From positions 124,001 to 188,000 of the forward strand of contig JAHJTV010000082.1 of the NCBI GenBank assembly GCA_018829445.1: a stretch of 64,000 nt of DNA, given 5' to 3'. This DNA is from a bacterium (GTDB lineage: Bacteria > SAR324 > XYD2-FULL-50-16). The position numbers and the translations under genes were made by a program. This document shows, one piece after another, positions 45,000-54,284 of this stretch (within the stretch, counting starts at the first letter, position 1; each line of letters opens with the position of its first letter). Under the pieces are notes generated by a model. It ran no database searches. It was not told where the DNA came from and worked only from the letters and a program-made list of their open reading frames with translations.

Positions 45000-45431
45000 A
45001 TGGCAAAAAAAGTATCAGGATATATAAAATTACAAGTGCCCGCTGGGAAAGCAAACCCGGCTCCTCCAATTGGACCGGCTTTAGGGCAGCATGGCGTAAA
45101 CATTATGGAGTTTTGCAAGAGTTTTAATTCTAAGACTCAGGCTCAGGAAGGAATGATAATTCCTGTTGTAATAACGGTTTACGCAGATCGTTCTTTCAGC
45201 TTTATCACCAAAACTCCCCCAACTGCGAATTTGTTAAAGAAAGCACTGGGCATCGACAAGGCCTCTGCAGAACCTAATCGAATCAAAGTTGGTAAAGTAA
45301 CTGAAGAACAATTGGAAGAGATTGCAAAAATAAAAATGCCGGATCTTAATTGCTATGATGTTGAGGCAGCAAAAGAACTGGTTAGAGGAACAGCAAAAAG
45401 TATGGGAATTGAACTCCCAAAAATGAGATAG
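45000..45431 (+). CDS. rplK: Large ribosomal subunit protein uL11
   Basis: It forms the stalk base that contacts GTPase factors. The 143-aa sequence has KLQVPAGKANPAPPIGPALG and GVNIMEFCK, diagnostic for uL11. It follows nusG after 64 bases. Confidence 0.99.
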   Translation: MAKKVSGYIKLQVPAGKANPAPPIGPALGQHGVNIMEFCKSFNSKTQAQEGMIIPVVITVYADRSFSFITKTPPTANLLKKALGIDKASAEPNRIKVGKVTEEQLEEIAKIKMPDLNCYDVEAAKELVRGTAKSMGIELPKMR

Positions 45432-45467
45432 ACAAAAAGTTAAATTTTTTGGTTAGCAGGAAAGGCA

Positions 45468-46160
45468 ATGGCTAAATATTCAAAAAGACAAAAGGAATGG
45501 CGCGATGAGATTGATCGGATCCAGCGCTATGACTTAATTGAGGCGATTAAGCTTGTAAAAAAATATGCCAAGGTTAAGTTTGATGAACCTGTCGATGTAG
45601 TATTCCGATTGGGAGTGGATCCTAGGAAATCAGATCAAATGGTTCGTGGAAGTTGCGTTTTACCTAATGGTACTGGCAAAGTGGTCAGGGTTTTGGTTTT
45701 TGCGAAGGGTGAAAAGGAGCAAGAAGCAAAGGATGCAGGTGCAGACTATGTGGGTGGCGATGATCTGGTGGCAAAAATCAAAGAGGGTTGGCTTGAATTT
45801 GACCGAGTTGTGGCAACACCTGACATGATGGGCGTTGTTGGAAAAATCGGTAAGGTTTTGGGCCCGAGAGGACTGATGCCCAATCCAAAGGTCGGAACAG
45901 TAACGCAAGCTGTTGGTGATGTTGTATCGATGATAAAAAAAGGTCAAGTTCAATTTAAGACGGATAAGGGTGCAAATGTTCATGCAACAACAGGTCTCGC
46001 TTCGTTTTCAGAAGAAGCTCTGGCAGAAAACATAAGATCCTTTTATGACAGTCTGATTAAGTTGAAACCATCTACGGCAAAAGGTACCTATATCAGAAAT
46101 ATATCGATATCAACGACAATGGGTCCTGGAGTCAAGGTAGATCCTGGTTTTTTCAAGTAG
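45468..46160 (+). CDS. rplA: Large ribosomal subunit protein uL1
   Basis: uL1 forms the mobile L1 stalk and in many bacteria represses its own operon. The 230-aa protein has LGVDPRKSDQMVRG and GPRGLMPNPKVGTVT, both diagnostic. It lies 36 bases after rplK. Confidence 0.99.
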   Translation: MAKYSKRQKEWRDEIDRIQRYDLIEAIKLVKKYAKVKFDEPVDVVFRLGVDPRKSDQMVRGSCVLPNGTGKVVRVLVFAKGEKEQEAKDAGADYVGGDDLVAKIKEGWLEFDRVVATPDMMGVVGKIGKVLGPRGLMPNPKVGTVTQAVGDVVSMIKKGQVQFKTDKGANVHATTGLASFSEEALAENIRSFYDSLIKLKPSTAKGTYIRNISISTTMGPGVKVDPGFFK

Positions 46161-46469
46161 TCGATCTCGTAAGTCGTAAGTGTAACAATTATCTCTTCCA
46201 GATTATCTTCAGACATAACAATCTGATTAGATAAAAGATCGGAATTATCGAAGAAAGTGGGAGCCAGCAGGCTTAAAACAAAAATCCCACTGAGGTGACC
46301 GAAAGCTTTTATTGCTTCATAGTGCCTATCTCTATTCTTCATTATTCCATCGCATAGTATTGTATTTGTTTTTTGAATTTTCTGGTGATTTTTATGAAAT
46401 AAGCCTTAAAATTCAAATGGTTAATAGTGTGTAAATATTAACCTCTTTTATATTTATTGGGAGAACTTT
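46161..46469 (+). promoter_or_regulatory. rplJ leader region, probable L10 autoregulatory RNA
   Basis: These 309 bases before rplJ hold no plausible gene; a minus-strand frame at 46088-46342 overlaps rplA and has no motif. A hairpin with arms agtggga/tcccact (46256-46291) enclosing a smaller gcc/ggc stem lies in the middle. In most bacteria the rplJ leader binds L10-L12 and controls rplJL translation. The position fits, but the fold was not matched in detail to the known consensus. Confidence 0.5.
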
Positions 46470-46997
46470 ATGGACAGAACCACTAAAGAATTAATGGTGG
46501 AGGAGTATAAGAAACTTTTTTCATCAGCAATCACTGGGGTATTGGTCGATTATAAAGGGCTCAAGGTTGAGGAGTTAACCAGTCTAAGGAAAACGCTCCA
46601 TGAGAAGAACAGCAGGTTCAAAGTGTTGAAAAATTCTTTGGCAAAGCTTGCTGCTAATGGAACTCCTTTTGAAGAGCTTGGCGAACAATTCACGGAAACC
46701 AGAGCTTTGGTTTACAGCCAGGATGATGTAGCCTCACCGGCTAAAATCATGACTGATGCAGCGAAAGCTAATGATAGGGTTAAGATTATATCCGGATTGC
46801 TGGTTTCCGGAGAGAAGGGAAAAGTTCTGGACACGGCTGGTATCAAGGAACTTGGTAACTTGCCTAGTCAAGAAGAACTCATTGTTAAACTTCTTTATGT
46901 GATGAATGCTCCAATCACAAATTTTGTACGTGTCTTAAACGAAGTGCCCAGCAAGTTTGTAAGAACCTTACAGGCCGTCGCTGATTCTAAGCAATAA
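46470..46997 (+). CDS. rplJ: Large ribosomal subunit protein uL10
   Basis: uL10 anchors the L7/L12 dimers on the stalk. The 175-aa protein has VDYKGLKVEELTSLRK and FKVLKNSLAKLA near the start and a C-terminal helix for L12 binding. A gggaga site precedes the ATG. rplL begins 21 bases later. Confidence 0.98.
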   Translation: MDRTTKELMVEEYKKLFSSAITGVLVDYKGLKVEELTSLRKTLHEKNSRFKVLKNSLAKLAANGTPFEELGEQFTETRALVYSQDDVASPAKIMTDAAKANDRVKIISGLLVSGEKGKVLDTAGIKELGNLPSQEELIVKLLYVMNAPITNFVRVLNEVPSKFVRTLQAVADSKQ

Positions 46998-47018
46998 TCC
47001 GTGTCACGAGGAGAAAAA

Positions 47019-47402
47019 ATGGCAGATATTACTAAAGAACAAGTTATAGAATTTATTTCTAATATGTCAGTTTTGGATCTTTCTCAATTGGTGAAAGATT
47101 TTGAAGAGAAATTTGGCGTAAGCGCAGCAGCTGCTGTTGCAGCTGCCCCTGTTGCAGCTGCTGCTGCTGAAGTTGCTGAAGAGAAAACTGAATTTGATGT
47201 TATCATGACATCTTTTGGCGAAAAGAAAATCAACGTTATTAAGGAAGTACGTGCCTTAACAGGTCTAGGTTTGAAAGAAGCCAAAGAACTGGTAGAAGCT
47301 GCCGGGGCTGACTGCAAAGTTAAGGAAGGCATAACGAAAGATGAGGCCGCAGATGTTGTTAAAAAATTGACTGAAGCAGGTGCAACCGCAGAAGTTAAGT
47401 AA
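47019..47402 (+). CDS. rplL: Large ribosomal subunit protein bL12 (L7/L12)
   Basis: The 127-aa stalk protein: N-terminal dimer domain (MADITKEQVIEFISNMS), Ala-rich hinge, and C-terminal domain (VIMTSFGEKKINVIKEVRA, GLGLKEAKELVE). The ATG at 47019 with aggag upstream was chosen over an in-frame GTG at 47001. It ends the operon here: a hairpin follows, and rpoB is not downstream. Confidence 0.99.
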   Translation: MADITKEQVIEFISNMSVLDLSQLVKDFEEKFGVSAAAAVAAAPVAAAAAEVAEEKTEFDVIMTSFGEKKINVIKEVRALTGLGLKEAKELVEAAGADCKVKEGITKDEAADVVKKLTEAGATAEVK

Positions 47403-47409
47403 ATCAAAA

Positions 47410-47440
47410 ATAAGGGAAGATTTTTTTGATCTTCCCTTAT
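47410..47440. terminator. Hairpin between rplL and the J-domain gene, probably bidirectional
   Basis: A perfect 12-bp stem (ataagggaagat / atcttcccttat) with a 7-base T-rich loop. On the minus strand it is followed by tttttgattt, a fair intrinsic terminator for the J-domain gene. On the plus strand the T-run is inside the loop and the exit is weak in U. Confidence 0.65.
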
Positions 47441-47478
47441 CCCTCACTGATGTCCCGACAGAAGGTCAGACAAGCCCA

Positions 47479-47940
47479 CTAAATCAGTTCTTTCTTCAGC
47501 CTGTCATAAGCAGCGTTATAAATCTGTATTATTCTTTTTGCTGTTTCTACTTTTTCCGGTTCCTGAAGAAATTTATCCGGGTGAAATTTTTTGATTTCAC
47601 GATTACGAGCTTTTTTAACCTCCTCAAGTTTTACGGGGGGAAATAGATTGAATAGCTGTAGATCTTCCATCATTTGTTTGGAATGTGGCGGAGTAGTGTC
47701 ATCTGCAGAGGATCTTTTGGTTTGTGAATTATCTTTCCAATTTTGATTCTGCCTTGAATAGGATTGATTGGAGTGATGTTCATTGAACTCTTTTTCATCA
47801 TCCAAATCGTATTTTCGTTCCCACTCTCGCAATGTCTCATCGATAAACGAATCACTTTGTTCGAATATTTGAGTGATTGTCGCAGCCTTGTCGTTTGCAA
47901 CCGCTTTTAGCAATCTAAATAATCTGTTCCCAATATCCAT
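47479..47940 (-). CDS. Protein with C-terminal J domain
   Basis: A 153-aa protein. Only the last ~65 residues are recognised: a DnaJ-like domain with the key HPD in EIKKFHPDKF, preceded by a helix (VKLEEVKKARNREI) and followed by AKRIIQIYNAAYDRLK. The first ~85 residues are helical then polar (Asn/Gln/Ser-rich). There is no Gly/Phe region or zinc domain, so it is a class III J protein, able to stimulate DnaK and to choose its own substrate. It is convergent with rplL. Confidence 0.82.
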   Translation of the reverse strand: MDIGNRLFRLLKAVANDKAATITQIFEQSDSFIDETLREWERKYDLDDEKEFNEHHSNQSYSRQNQNWKDNSQTKRSSADDTTPPHSKQMMEDLQLFNLFPPVKLEEVKKARNREIKKFHPDKFLQEPEKVETAKRIIQIYNAAYDRLKKELI

Positions 47941-48624
47941 AATTACCGTTGGACTATACCATTATAAAAAAGAGTTATTTTTTATTCTTATCTAAAATGA
48001 GCAGTCAAATATAGCTTAAATCTCTCAATGTATGGTTGGCAGTCAATTTTAAAACTCTTTGATCTAGGTTTGTGTTGGCATTGAAACTGTGGATAAGGTA
48101 TAGATGGAAGTGATTGAAGTAAATTCAGCTGGCACGGAAAAGTTTGGCGGATAACGACTAATGGTTTTCACTATCCAGGATAAATCACATTTAGTAAATC
48201 TGGATTTACGTATCAGGACAGGTCTGATGAAAGCACCTGATTTTCAGTTTTTTATGTCGAATATTTGACTGGATATTATAATTCACAATGTTTCCTGAAA
48301 GTCTTAAAAATCAGGTATATTGCATGTTGACTAATCCAACACAACGTACTCCTTGAATAGAATGAGGAAAACATCGCCTATCAAAATAGGGATGGAAAGC
48401 ATTATTAACCAATTAGCGCTTGGAATATTAGTCAAATGAATTTAAAATTAACAAAGAGAGTTAGGCAATTTTGGGTTGAATGAATTATCAACCTATCATG
48501 AAGATCAATAAGGTTAGCCACCCGTTATATCATCTTCTCAATTGACCAACTTAAAATATATACAGCTTTAACCGACTTCATTCCAACAAAAATAGGTAAC
48601 GACGAGATAAGAAGAAAGGAATTC
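47941..48624. other. Intergenic region between J-domain gene and ftsH
   Basis: 684 bases with no open frame longer than 75 codons and no RNA recognised. A tggcac-like sequence at about 48131 has the wrong spacing for sigma-54. ttgacc at 48542 could be an ftsH -35, but no -10 at normal distance was found. Confidence 0.4.
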
Positions 48625-50424
48625 ATGCAAAATATTCCCAAAAATATTATACTGTTAATTTCCATTATTATAGGAATTATCGTTTTGTACACTTTTTCAA
48701 CAAAAACCATGTCGGGGAAGGAGATACTTTTTTCGGATTTCATGGACATTGTTGAAAGTGGTCAAATGCTCAATGTTACCATAAAGGGAAATCAGATCAG
48801 TGGACAGACCAATACCAATGAGACTTTTATTACTAATACGCCAAGATATTATAATGATTTAGTCCCGCAGTTATATAAAAGGGGCGTCCGTTTTAATGTT
48901 GAATCAACGGAAGCTAATGGATTGTTGTTTGCGATCTTAAGCTCCTGGTTGCCCATCATCCTCATCATTGGAGTCTGGATTTTCTTTATGAAACAAATGC
49001 AGGGAGGCAATAAGATCATGGGATTCGGAAAATCAAGATCAAAGATGCTTGATGAGGATGCCAAGAGATTTACCTTTGATGATGTTGCCGGGATCGAAGA
49101 ATCTAAAGAAGAACTGGATGAGATTGTTGAATTCCTGAGAGACCCCAGCAAATTCGAAAAGCTGGGTGGTAGAATCCCGACAGGTGTACTATTGGTTGGC
49201 GAACCCGGAACCGGGAAAACCCTTTTGGCGAAAGCCATTGCAGGGGAAGCTCAGGTCGCTTTTTTCAGCATTAGTGGCTCCGATTTTGTCGAAATGTTTG
49301 TTGGTGTAGGCGCAAGCAGGGTCAGAGATCTGTTTGCACAGGCAAGAGAAAATGCCCCTGGAATCATTTTCATTGATGAAATAGATGCTGTCGGGAGACA
49401 CAGAGGTGCAGGATTAGGAGGAGGAAATGACGAACGCGAGCAGACATTAAATCAATTGCTGGTTGAATTGGACGGTTTTAATGGTAACGAAGGGGTGATT
49501 GTTATTGCTGCAACCAACCGTCCCGATGTATTGGATTCAGCCTTGACAAGACCGGGGAGATTTGATCGACAAGTCGTCGTACCAAAACCGGATATCAATG
49601 GAAGACAAAAGATACTGGGGATTCATACCAAGGAGCTAAAACTGGCAGAAGATGTTGATCTGAAGAAAATAGCCCAGGCTACTCCCGGTTTTACCGGGGC
49701 GGATTTAGCGAATTTGGCGAATGAGAGCGCTTTGATTGCTGCTCGCCAGAATAAAAAAACCATTGGTATGGTGGATTTTGAGGAAGCCAGAGATAAAGTA
49801 ATGATGGGGAAAGAGAGACGCTCCATGATTATTCCCGATGATGAGAAAAAAACGACAGCATACCATGAAGCCGGACATGCAATTATCGCGGCTATGCTCG
49901 ATGAAGTTGATCCGGTTCACAAAGTAACAATCATTCCGAGAGGTCGAGCGCTGGGATTAACCATGCTATTGCCTGAAGACGATAAATATTCTCAAAAGGA
50001 ATCCCAATTAAGGGGTATCTTAATGATGATGATGGGAGGCAGGGCAGCCGAAGAGTTAATCTTTAATCACTTTACAACAGGTGCCAGTAATGATCTGGAA
50101 AGAGCTACCTCCATAGCCAACCGGATTGTCTGTAATTGGGGGATGAATAAAGAAATTGGCCCAATCCACTTATCTGCCAGCGGCGATGAGGTTTTTTTGG
50201 GACGGGATCTGATGAGAAAGCGTAATATCAGTCAATCCTTAGCGAATAAGATTGATAAGGAAGTAAGTAAAATCGTGAATACTGCCTATCAGAAAACGAT
50301 GAAGGTGTTGAAGGACAATATCAACATCTTACATAAGGTATCACAAAAACTACTTGAACAAGAAACCATTACAGGACAGGAAATACTCGATATACTGGGA
50401 AAAATGCAAGGGGCTCATCAATAA
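48625..50424 (+). CDS. ftsH: ATP-dependent zinc metalloprotease FtsH
   Basis: A membrane AAA+ protease for quality control of membrane and short-lived proteins. Two N-terminal membrane helices flank a short periplasmic loop. The AAA domain has Walker A GEPGTGKT (192-199), Walker B FIDEIDAVG and the SRH (TNRPDVLDSALTRPGRFDRQ). The protease site is HEAGH (414-418). The 599-aa length is at the short end, without a long C-terminal tail. folP follows after 12 bases. Confidence 0.99.
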   Translation: MQNIPKNIILLISIIIGIIVLYTFSTKTMSGKEILFSDFMDIVESGQMLNVTIKGNQISGQTNTNETFITNTPRYYNDLVPQLYKRGVRFNVESTEANGLLFAILSSWLPIILIIGVWIFFMKQMQGGNKIMGFGKSRSKMLDEDAKRFTFDDVAGIEESKEELDEIVEFLRDPSKFEKLGGRIPTGVLLVGEPGTGKTLLAKAIAGEAQVAFFSISGSDFVEMFVGVGASRVRDLFAQARENAPGIIFIDEIDAVGRHRGAGLGGGNDEREQTLNQLLVELDGFNGNEGVIVIAATNRPDVLDSALTRPGRFDRQVVVPKPDINGRQKILGIHTKELKLAEDVDLKKIAQATPGFTGADLANLANESALIAARQNKKTIGMVDFEEARDKVMMGKERRSMIIPDDEKKTTAYHEAGHAIIAAMLDEVDPVHKVTIIPRGRALGLTMLLPEDDKYSQKESQLRGILMMMMGGRAAEELIFNHFTTGASNDLERATSIANRIVCNWGMNKEIGPIHLSASGDEVFLGRDLMRKRNISQSLANKIDKEVSKIVNTAYQKTMKVLKDNINILHKVSQKLLEQETITGQEILDILGKMQGAHQ

Positions 50425-50436
50425 AATTGGTCAAAA

Positions 50437-51603
50437 ATGTCGAATGTCGAGTTTTCATATTTGTTAAAGCCTTCTGACTCCTCTCTGGCGGGCGAGTACC
50501 TAAGGGAGACTTTTAACCATCAATTTCAAAACAGACCGAATCGTTCAGTCTATCTTTTCATTTGCTACTTTAAAAAACCTTGTCCATTAAGTTTTCAAGA
50601 AACTGCCAGGCAATTCCCTGCCAACTGTGTCCTCCTTGAATCTCAGCCGACAAGATTCTGTTTGATCATCATTGCAGAACCTGATGAGTTCCATCAAATA
50701 GTTGAGTTTTCAGGAAGCTTGGTTTGTAAAGGATTACAGGGTCTCCTGCTATCTGAATTGGAAGTTGATATCCAATCCACACTGCAAGTGGGAGACAGAC
50801 TCTGGGATGGCAATTCTCCTGTGACAATGGGTATTCTGAATATTACTCCGGACTCGTTTTTCGATGGGGGAAAGTTCTATCAAAGAAAGGAATATATTTC
50901 AGTGGCCAAACAACTGATTGAGGAAGGAGCGGATATCATAGATATTGGAGGAGAATCCACGCGACCTGGTTCAAATCCGGTTCCAATTGAAGAGGAAATC
51001 AGACGAGTGTTACCGGTTGTTGAGCAAATAAAAAGCAGGTTCCACATACCCTTATCAGTGGATACCGTCAAACCGGAAGTTGCAGAAGTCGTTCTGGAGA
51101 AAGGTGCTGCCATGATAAATGATACTTCCGGGTTATCCCATGGGAATCGCATGATAGAGGTATTAAAAAAATATCGAGCTAGTTATTGTTTGATGCATAC
51201 CCAGGGAACACCTGAGAGAATGCAGATGAATCCTGAATATACAGATGTCGTTTCTGAAGTATATCGTTTCTTTAAGACAAAATTGCATCTTTTACTGGAA
51301 TCAGGAATAGAAAAAAACAGAATATGCATCGATCCGGGGATTGGTTTTGGAAAATCTTTTTTACATAATCTGTTTTTACAACGATTTCTATCTGTCTATA
51401 AAAACCTGGGTCAATTGATTTTGCTGGGAGTATCAAATAAATCTTTCATAGGACAGGCATTAAGCAGGGATGTTGATAATCGATTAATAGGATCAGTTGC
51501 AACTCAAATAATGGGTTGGATAAACGGGGCGAGTATTTTTCGAGTACATGATGTTCAAGAAACAAAAGATGCCCTAAAAATTGCTCACCTTTTTTATCCA
51601 TAA
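50437..51603 (+). CDS. folP: Dihydropteroate synthase with N-terminal extension
   Basis: It joins dihydropterin pyrophosphate and p-aminobenzoate; it is the sulfonamide target. The catalytic TIM barrel starts near residue 131 (MGILNITPDSFFDGGKF) and continues with IDIGGESTRPGS, SVDTVKPEVA, MHTQGTPERMQ and IDPGIGFGKS. About 125 residues precede it; this extension is seen in some other bacterial DHPS proteins and its role is unknown. It lies between ftsH and cdaA, the common order. Confidence 0.96.
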   Translation: MSNVEFSYLLKPSDSSLAGEYLRETFNHQFQNRPNRSVYLFICYFKKPCPLSFQETARQFPANCVLLESQPTRFCLIIIAEPDEFHQIVEFSGSLVCKGLQGLLLSELEVDIQSTLQVGDRLWDGNSPVTMGILNITPDSFFDGGKFYQRKEYISVAKQLIEEGADIIDIGGESTRPGSNPVPIEEEIRRVLPVVEQIKSRFHIPLSVDTVKPEVAEVVLEKGAAMINDTSGLSHGNRMIEVLKKYRASYCLMHTQGTPERMQMNPEYTDVVSEVYRFFKTKLHLLLESGIEKNRICIDPGIGFGKSFLHNLFLQRFLSVYKNLGQLILLGVSNKSFIGQALSRDVDNRLIGSVATQIMGWINGASIFRVHDVQETKDALKIAHLFYP

Positions 51604-51794
51604 AATTGGGGAGACTTCCGACAGCTATAGATTTTTTACAAAAATCAAATAGTAATTGACATATAATTACCAAGGATATGAGAATTTAAAAGATCAGCAG
51701 TCTGGTATGTTTTTCACATGATTACTTTCAGCCAGTGACTATTCTTAAAGATATTTTCATATAAACACTTAATTCAGATTTACTAACCAAGACA

Positions 51795-52562
51795 ATGTCC
51801 CAGGTTTTTGAAGCATTATACGACATAAGATGGCAAGATATCCTTGATATCGTAATTCTCAGTATTGTTATTTATCGAATTTTATTGATGCTGAGAGGAA
51901 CAAGAACCATCCAGATATTGATTGGTTTCCTTCTTGTGGGAGTTGCCTTTTACTTTGTTGATTTATTAGCCCTCCGTGGGATTACATGGGTATTGCGCAA
52001 CATATTCAATTCTATCGTGATAGTTTTTATCGTTTTATTTCAATCTGAGATAAAAAATGCACTGGCTCAAATGGGGACAAAAACTGTATTTCCCGGATTG
52101 AAACATAGGCAATCCTTGCCGTTATTGGACAAGATTTTCTCTGTTTGTGAACACTTTTCAAATTCCCGTATCGGTGCATTGATTGTACTGGAAAAGGAAA
52201 TGGGATTAGGTGACTATTACAAAGGTGCTACTGAGATCAATGCAGAATTTTCACAACAACTCCTGGTATCTCTTTTTCACACCAACTCTCCTTTGCATGA
52301 TGGTGCTGCAATAATAAATGGGAAAGGCAAAATTGCATATGCGGGCTGCATTTTGCCGATTTCGAAACAGACGGACTTTTCCAAAAAACTGGGAACAAGG
52401 CACAGGGCTGCATTGGGTTTGAGTGAAGAAACAGATGCGGCTATTTTGGTAGTAAGTGAAGAAAGTGGTAGAATAAGTCTGGCGTGGAATGGTGAATTAA
52501 CCACTGAAACAAAAGAGACCTCGCTGAAGGAAAAGCTGAAAGAGATCCTGATCAAAAAATAA
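51795..52562 (+). CDS. cdaA: Diadenylate cyclase CdaA (c-di-AMP synthase)
   Basis: It makes cyclic di-AMP from two ATP. The 255-aa protein has about three N-terminal membrane helices and a cytoplasmic DAC domain with both family motifs: DGA at 169-171 and RHR at 202-204 (GTRHRAALGLSEETDA). The next gene encodes its usual regulator, a YbbR-domain protein. glmM, the third partner in many genomes, is not here. This implies c-di-AMP signalling, which is uncommon among better-known proteobacteria. Confidence 0.96.
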   Translation: MSQVFEALYDIRWQDILDIVILSIVIYRILLMLRGTRTIQILIGFLLVGVAFYFVDLLALRGITWVLRNIFNSIVIVFIVLFQSEIKNALAQMGTKTVFPGLKHRQSLPLLDKIFSVCEHFSNSRIGALIVLEKEMGLGDYYKGATEINAEFSQQLLVSLFHTNSPLHDGAAIINGKGKIAYAGCILPISKQTDFSKKLGTRHRAALGLSEETDAAILVVSEESGRISLAWNGELTTETKETSLKEKLKEILIKK

Positions 52563-52592
52563 ATAGCAAACGATAGTGATTCGAGTTGTTTA

Positions 52593-53522
52593 ATGAGAAT
52601 ATTCAAGATTAAAAATCCAATACAAATCCTGTTATCAATTTGCTTTGCAATCGTCATCTGGATATTTGCACCCTCTCCAAATAGGGAATTGACAGAGGTG
52701 AAGTTTTTTGTACCTGTTTCATATGCAAACCTGCCCAAAGATCTGGAGATTACTTCAGAACCTCTTCAGTTAATCAGTGTTACAGTAGAGATACCAAAAA
52801 ATGAGCTGGCACAAGTTCATCCAAGTCTGTTTCAAGCTTCAATCAATTTGGAAGGATCGGTTCAGGGGGAAATGGAGTTTGAAATGACCAAAAAGATTAT
52901 TTCTGCTCCCAATAATATTAAGATTATTGAGATTGAACCGAAGGTTGTCAAACTTGTATTAGAAGAGATCATCGAGAAGGAGCTTCCTATTCAACCTGTA
53001 TTCGTGGGGGAGTTGGCCAAAGGTTATGTTCTTGAACAGATTACGATGATTCCTGAATCTGTAAAAGTTAAGGGATTGGCATCTATCCTGGGAAAGATTG
53101 AACGTCTTCAGACTAAAGCAATCAATATAGAAGCCATTGATGGTGATTTGGAGATGCTGGCGTATGTCGTTTTTCCCAAGGGCATTACAGCGATCGATCC
53201 AAAACCGGAGTATTATACAGTACAAATAGTTGTTGGTAGCGAGCCGATCAATGTGCGGTTTATCAATATTCCGATTGGGATCATTAATAATGATTATGTC
53301 ACCAGAATCAACCCACGAACTTTTAATATGCTGGTTCGGGGTCCCAGGTCGTTGATGGAAAATTATAAAAAAGAGGATATCCAGGCATTTATCGATTTGG
53401 AGAGATACAAACCCGGGAACTATAAAATTAAAGCTCCCACCATTAGGGTTCCACCCGAAGTGCAAATTCAGCAAACTTGGCCACCCATTGATATCTGGGT
53501 CAAAAATCAAAAACTAGATTAA
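52593..53522 (+). CDS. YbbR-domain regulator of CdaA (CdaR-like)
   Basis: A membrane-anchored protein of 309 aa: one N-terminal helix (ILLSICFAIVIWIFA) and several YbbR beta domains outside the membrane (LPKDLEITSEPLQLISVTVEI; KLVLEEIIEKELPIQPVFVGE; PESVKVKG). In Firmicutes the equivalent CdaR tunes diadenylate cyclase. It starts 30 bases after cdaA. Confidence 0.9.
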   Translation: MRIFKIKNPIQILLSICFAIVIWIFAPSPNRELTEVKFFVPVSYANLPKDLEITSEPLQLISVTVEIPKNELAQVHPSLFQASINLEGSVQGEMEFEMTKKIISAPNNIKIIEIEPKVVKLVLEEIIEKELPIQPVFVGELAKGYVLEQITMIPESVKVKGLASILGKIERLQTKAINIEAIDGDLEMLAYVVFPKGITAIDPKPEYYTVQIVVGSEPINVRFINIPIGIINNDYVTRINPRTFNMLVRGPRSLMENYKKEDIQAFIDLERYKPGNYKIKAPTIRVPPEVQIQQTWPPIDIWVKNQKLD

Positions 53523-53533
53523 GGGGAACTATC

Positions 53534-54250
53534 ATGCCGATACTACACGTTAATGTTGATCACGTGGCGACAGTAAGGGAAGCCAGAAAAACAATAGAAC
53601 CTGATCCGGTTTATGCGGCTCTTCAGGCAGAACAGGCCGGTGCTAGTGGAATCACTGTCCACTTGAGAGAAGACAGACGACATATCCAAGACCGTGATCT
53701 CAGATTGATCAGGGAATTGGCACAAACTAGAGTGAATTTTGAAATGGCAGCCACCGATGAAATGGTTAGAATTGCTTTGGATATCAATCCGGCCATTGTT
53801 ACTTTAGTTCCGGAAAAACGTGAAGAGGTCACAACTGAAGGTGGTTTGGATTGTATCTCCCAGTCCGGTCTCTTGAAATCAAAGATTTCTGATTTAAAAA
53901 ATGCCGGTATTCGGGTCAGTCTGTTTATTGATCCCGATTTCAAACAAATAGATATGGCCAGGGAAGTCGGAGCAGATGATATAGAACTTCATACGGGCGA
54001 GTATGCCAATGCAAAAACAGATCTGGAGAAAGAGGATCAATTAATACGATTGGAAAAAGCTGCCATGCACGGTCATGATATTGGTCTCCAAATAAATGCA
54101 GGTCACGGATTAACTTATTTTAACGTGGAACCAATAGCTACCTTACCTCATATTGAAGAATTGAATATTGGTCATAGTATAATTGCCAGATCAATATATG
54201 TGGGGATTCAGCAGGCAGTTCGAGAAATGATGGAATTGATTTATTGCTGA
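53534..54250 (+). CDS. pdxJ: Pyridoxine 5'-phosphate synthase
   Basis: It makes pyridoxine 5'-phosphate in the DXP-dependent vitamin B6 pathway. The 238-aa barrel begins with HVNVDHVATVREARK and has SGITVHLREDRRHI, NFEMAATDEM and INAGHGLTYFNV, all diagnostic. It starts 11 bases after the YbbR gene and ends this plus-strand run. Confidence 0.98.
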   Translation: MPILHVNVDHVATVREARKTIEPDPVYAALQAEQAGASGITVHLREDRRHIQDRDLRLIRELAQTRVNFEMAATDEMVRIALDINPAIVTLVPEKREEVTTEGGLDCISQSGLLKSKISDLKNAGIRVSLFIDPDFKQIDMAREVGADDIELHTGEYANAKTDLEKEDQLIRLEKAAMHGHDIGLQINAGHGLTYFNVEPIATLPHIEELNIGHSIIARSIYVGIQQAVREMMELIYC

Positions 54251-54284
54251 ACAAGCAGCACCGAAGATCAAATCCAAGTCTGAT

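Noticed and set aside
46088..46342. 84-codon minus-strand frame over the end of rplA and the rplJ leader
   Set aside because: No motif or ribosome binding site, and it overlaps a ribosomal gene and a likely regulatory leader.
48131..48150. tggcac sequence resembling a sigma-54 -24 element
   Set aside because: The GC that should lie 10 bases after the GG is not there.
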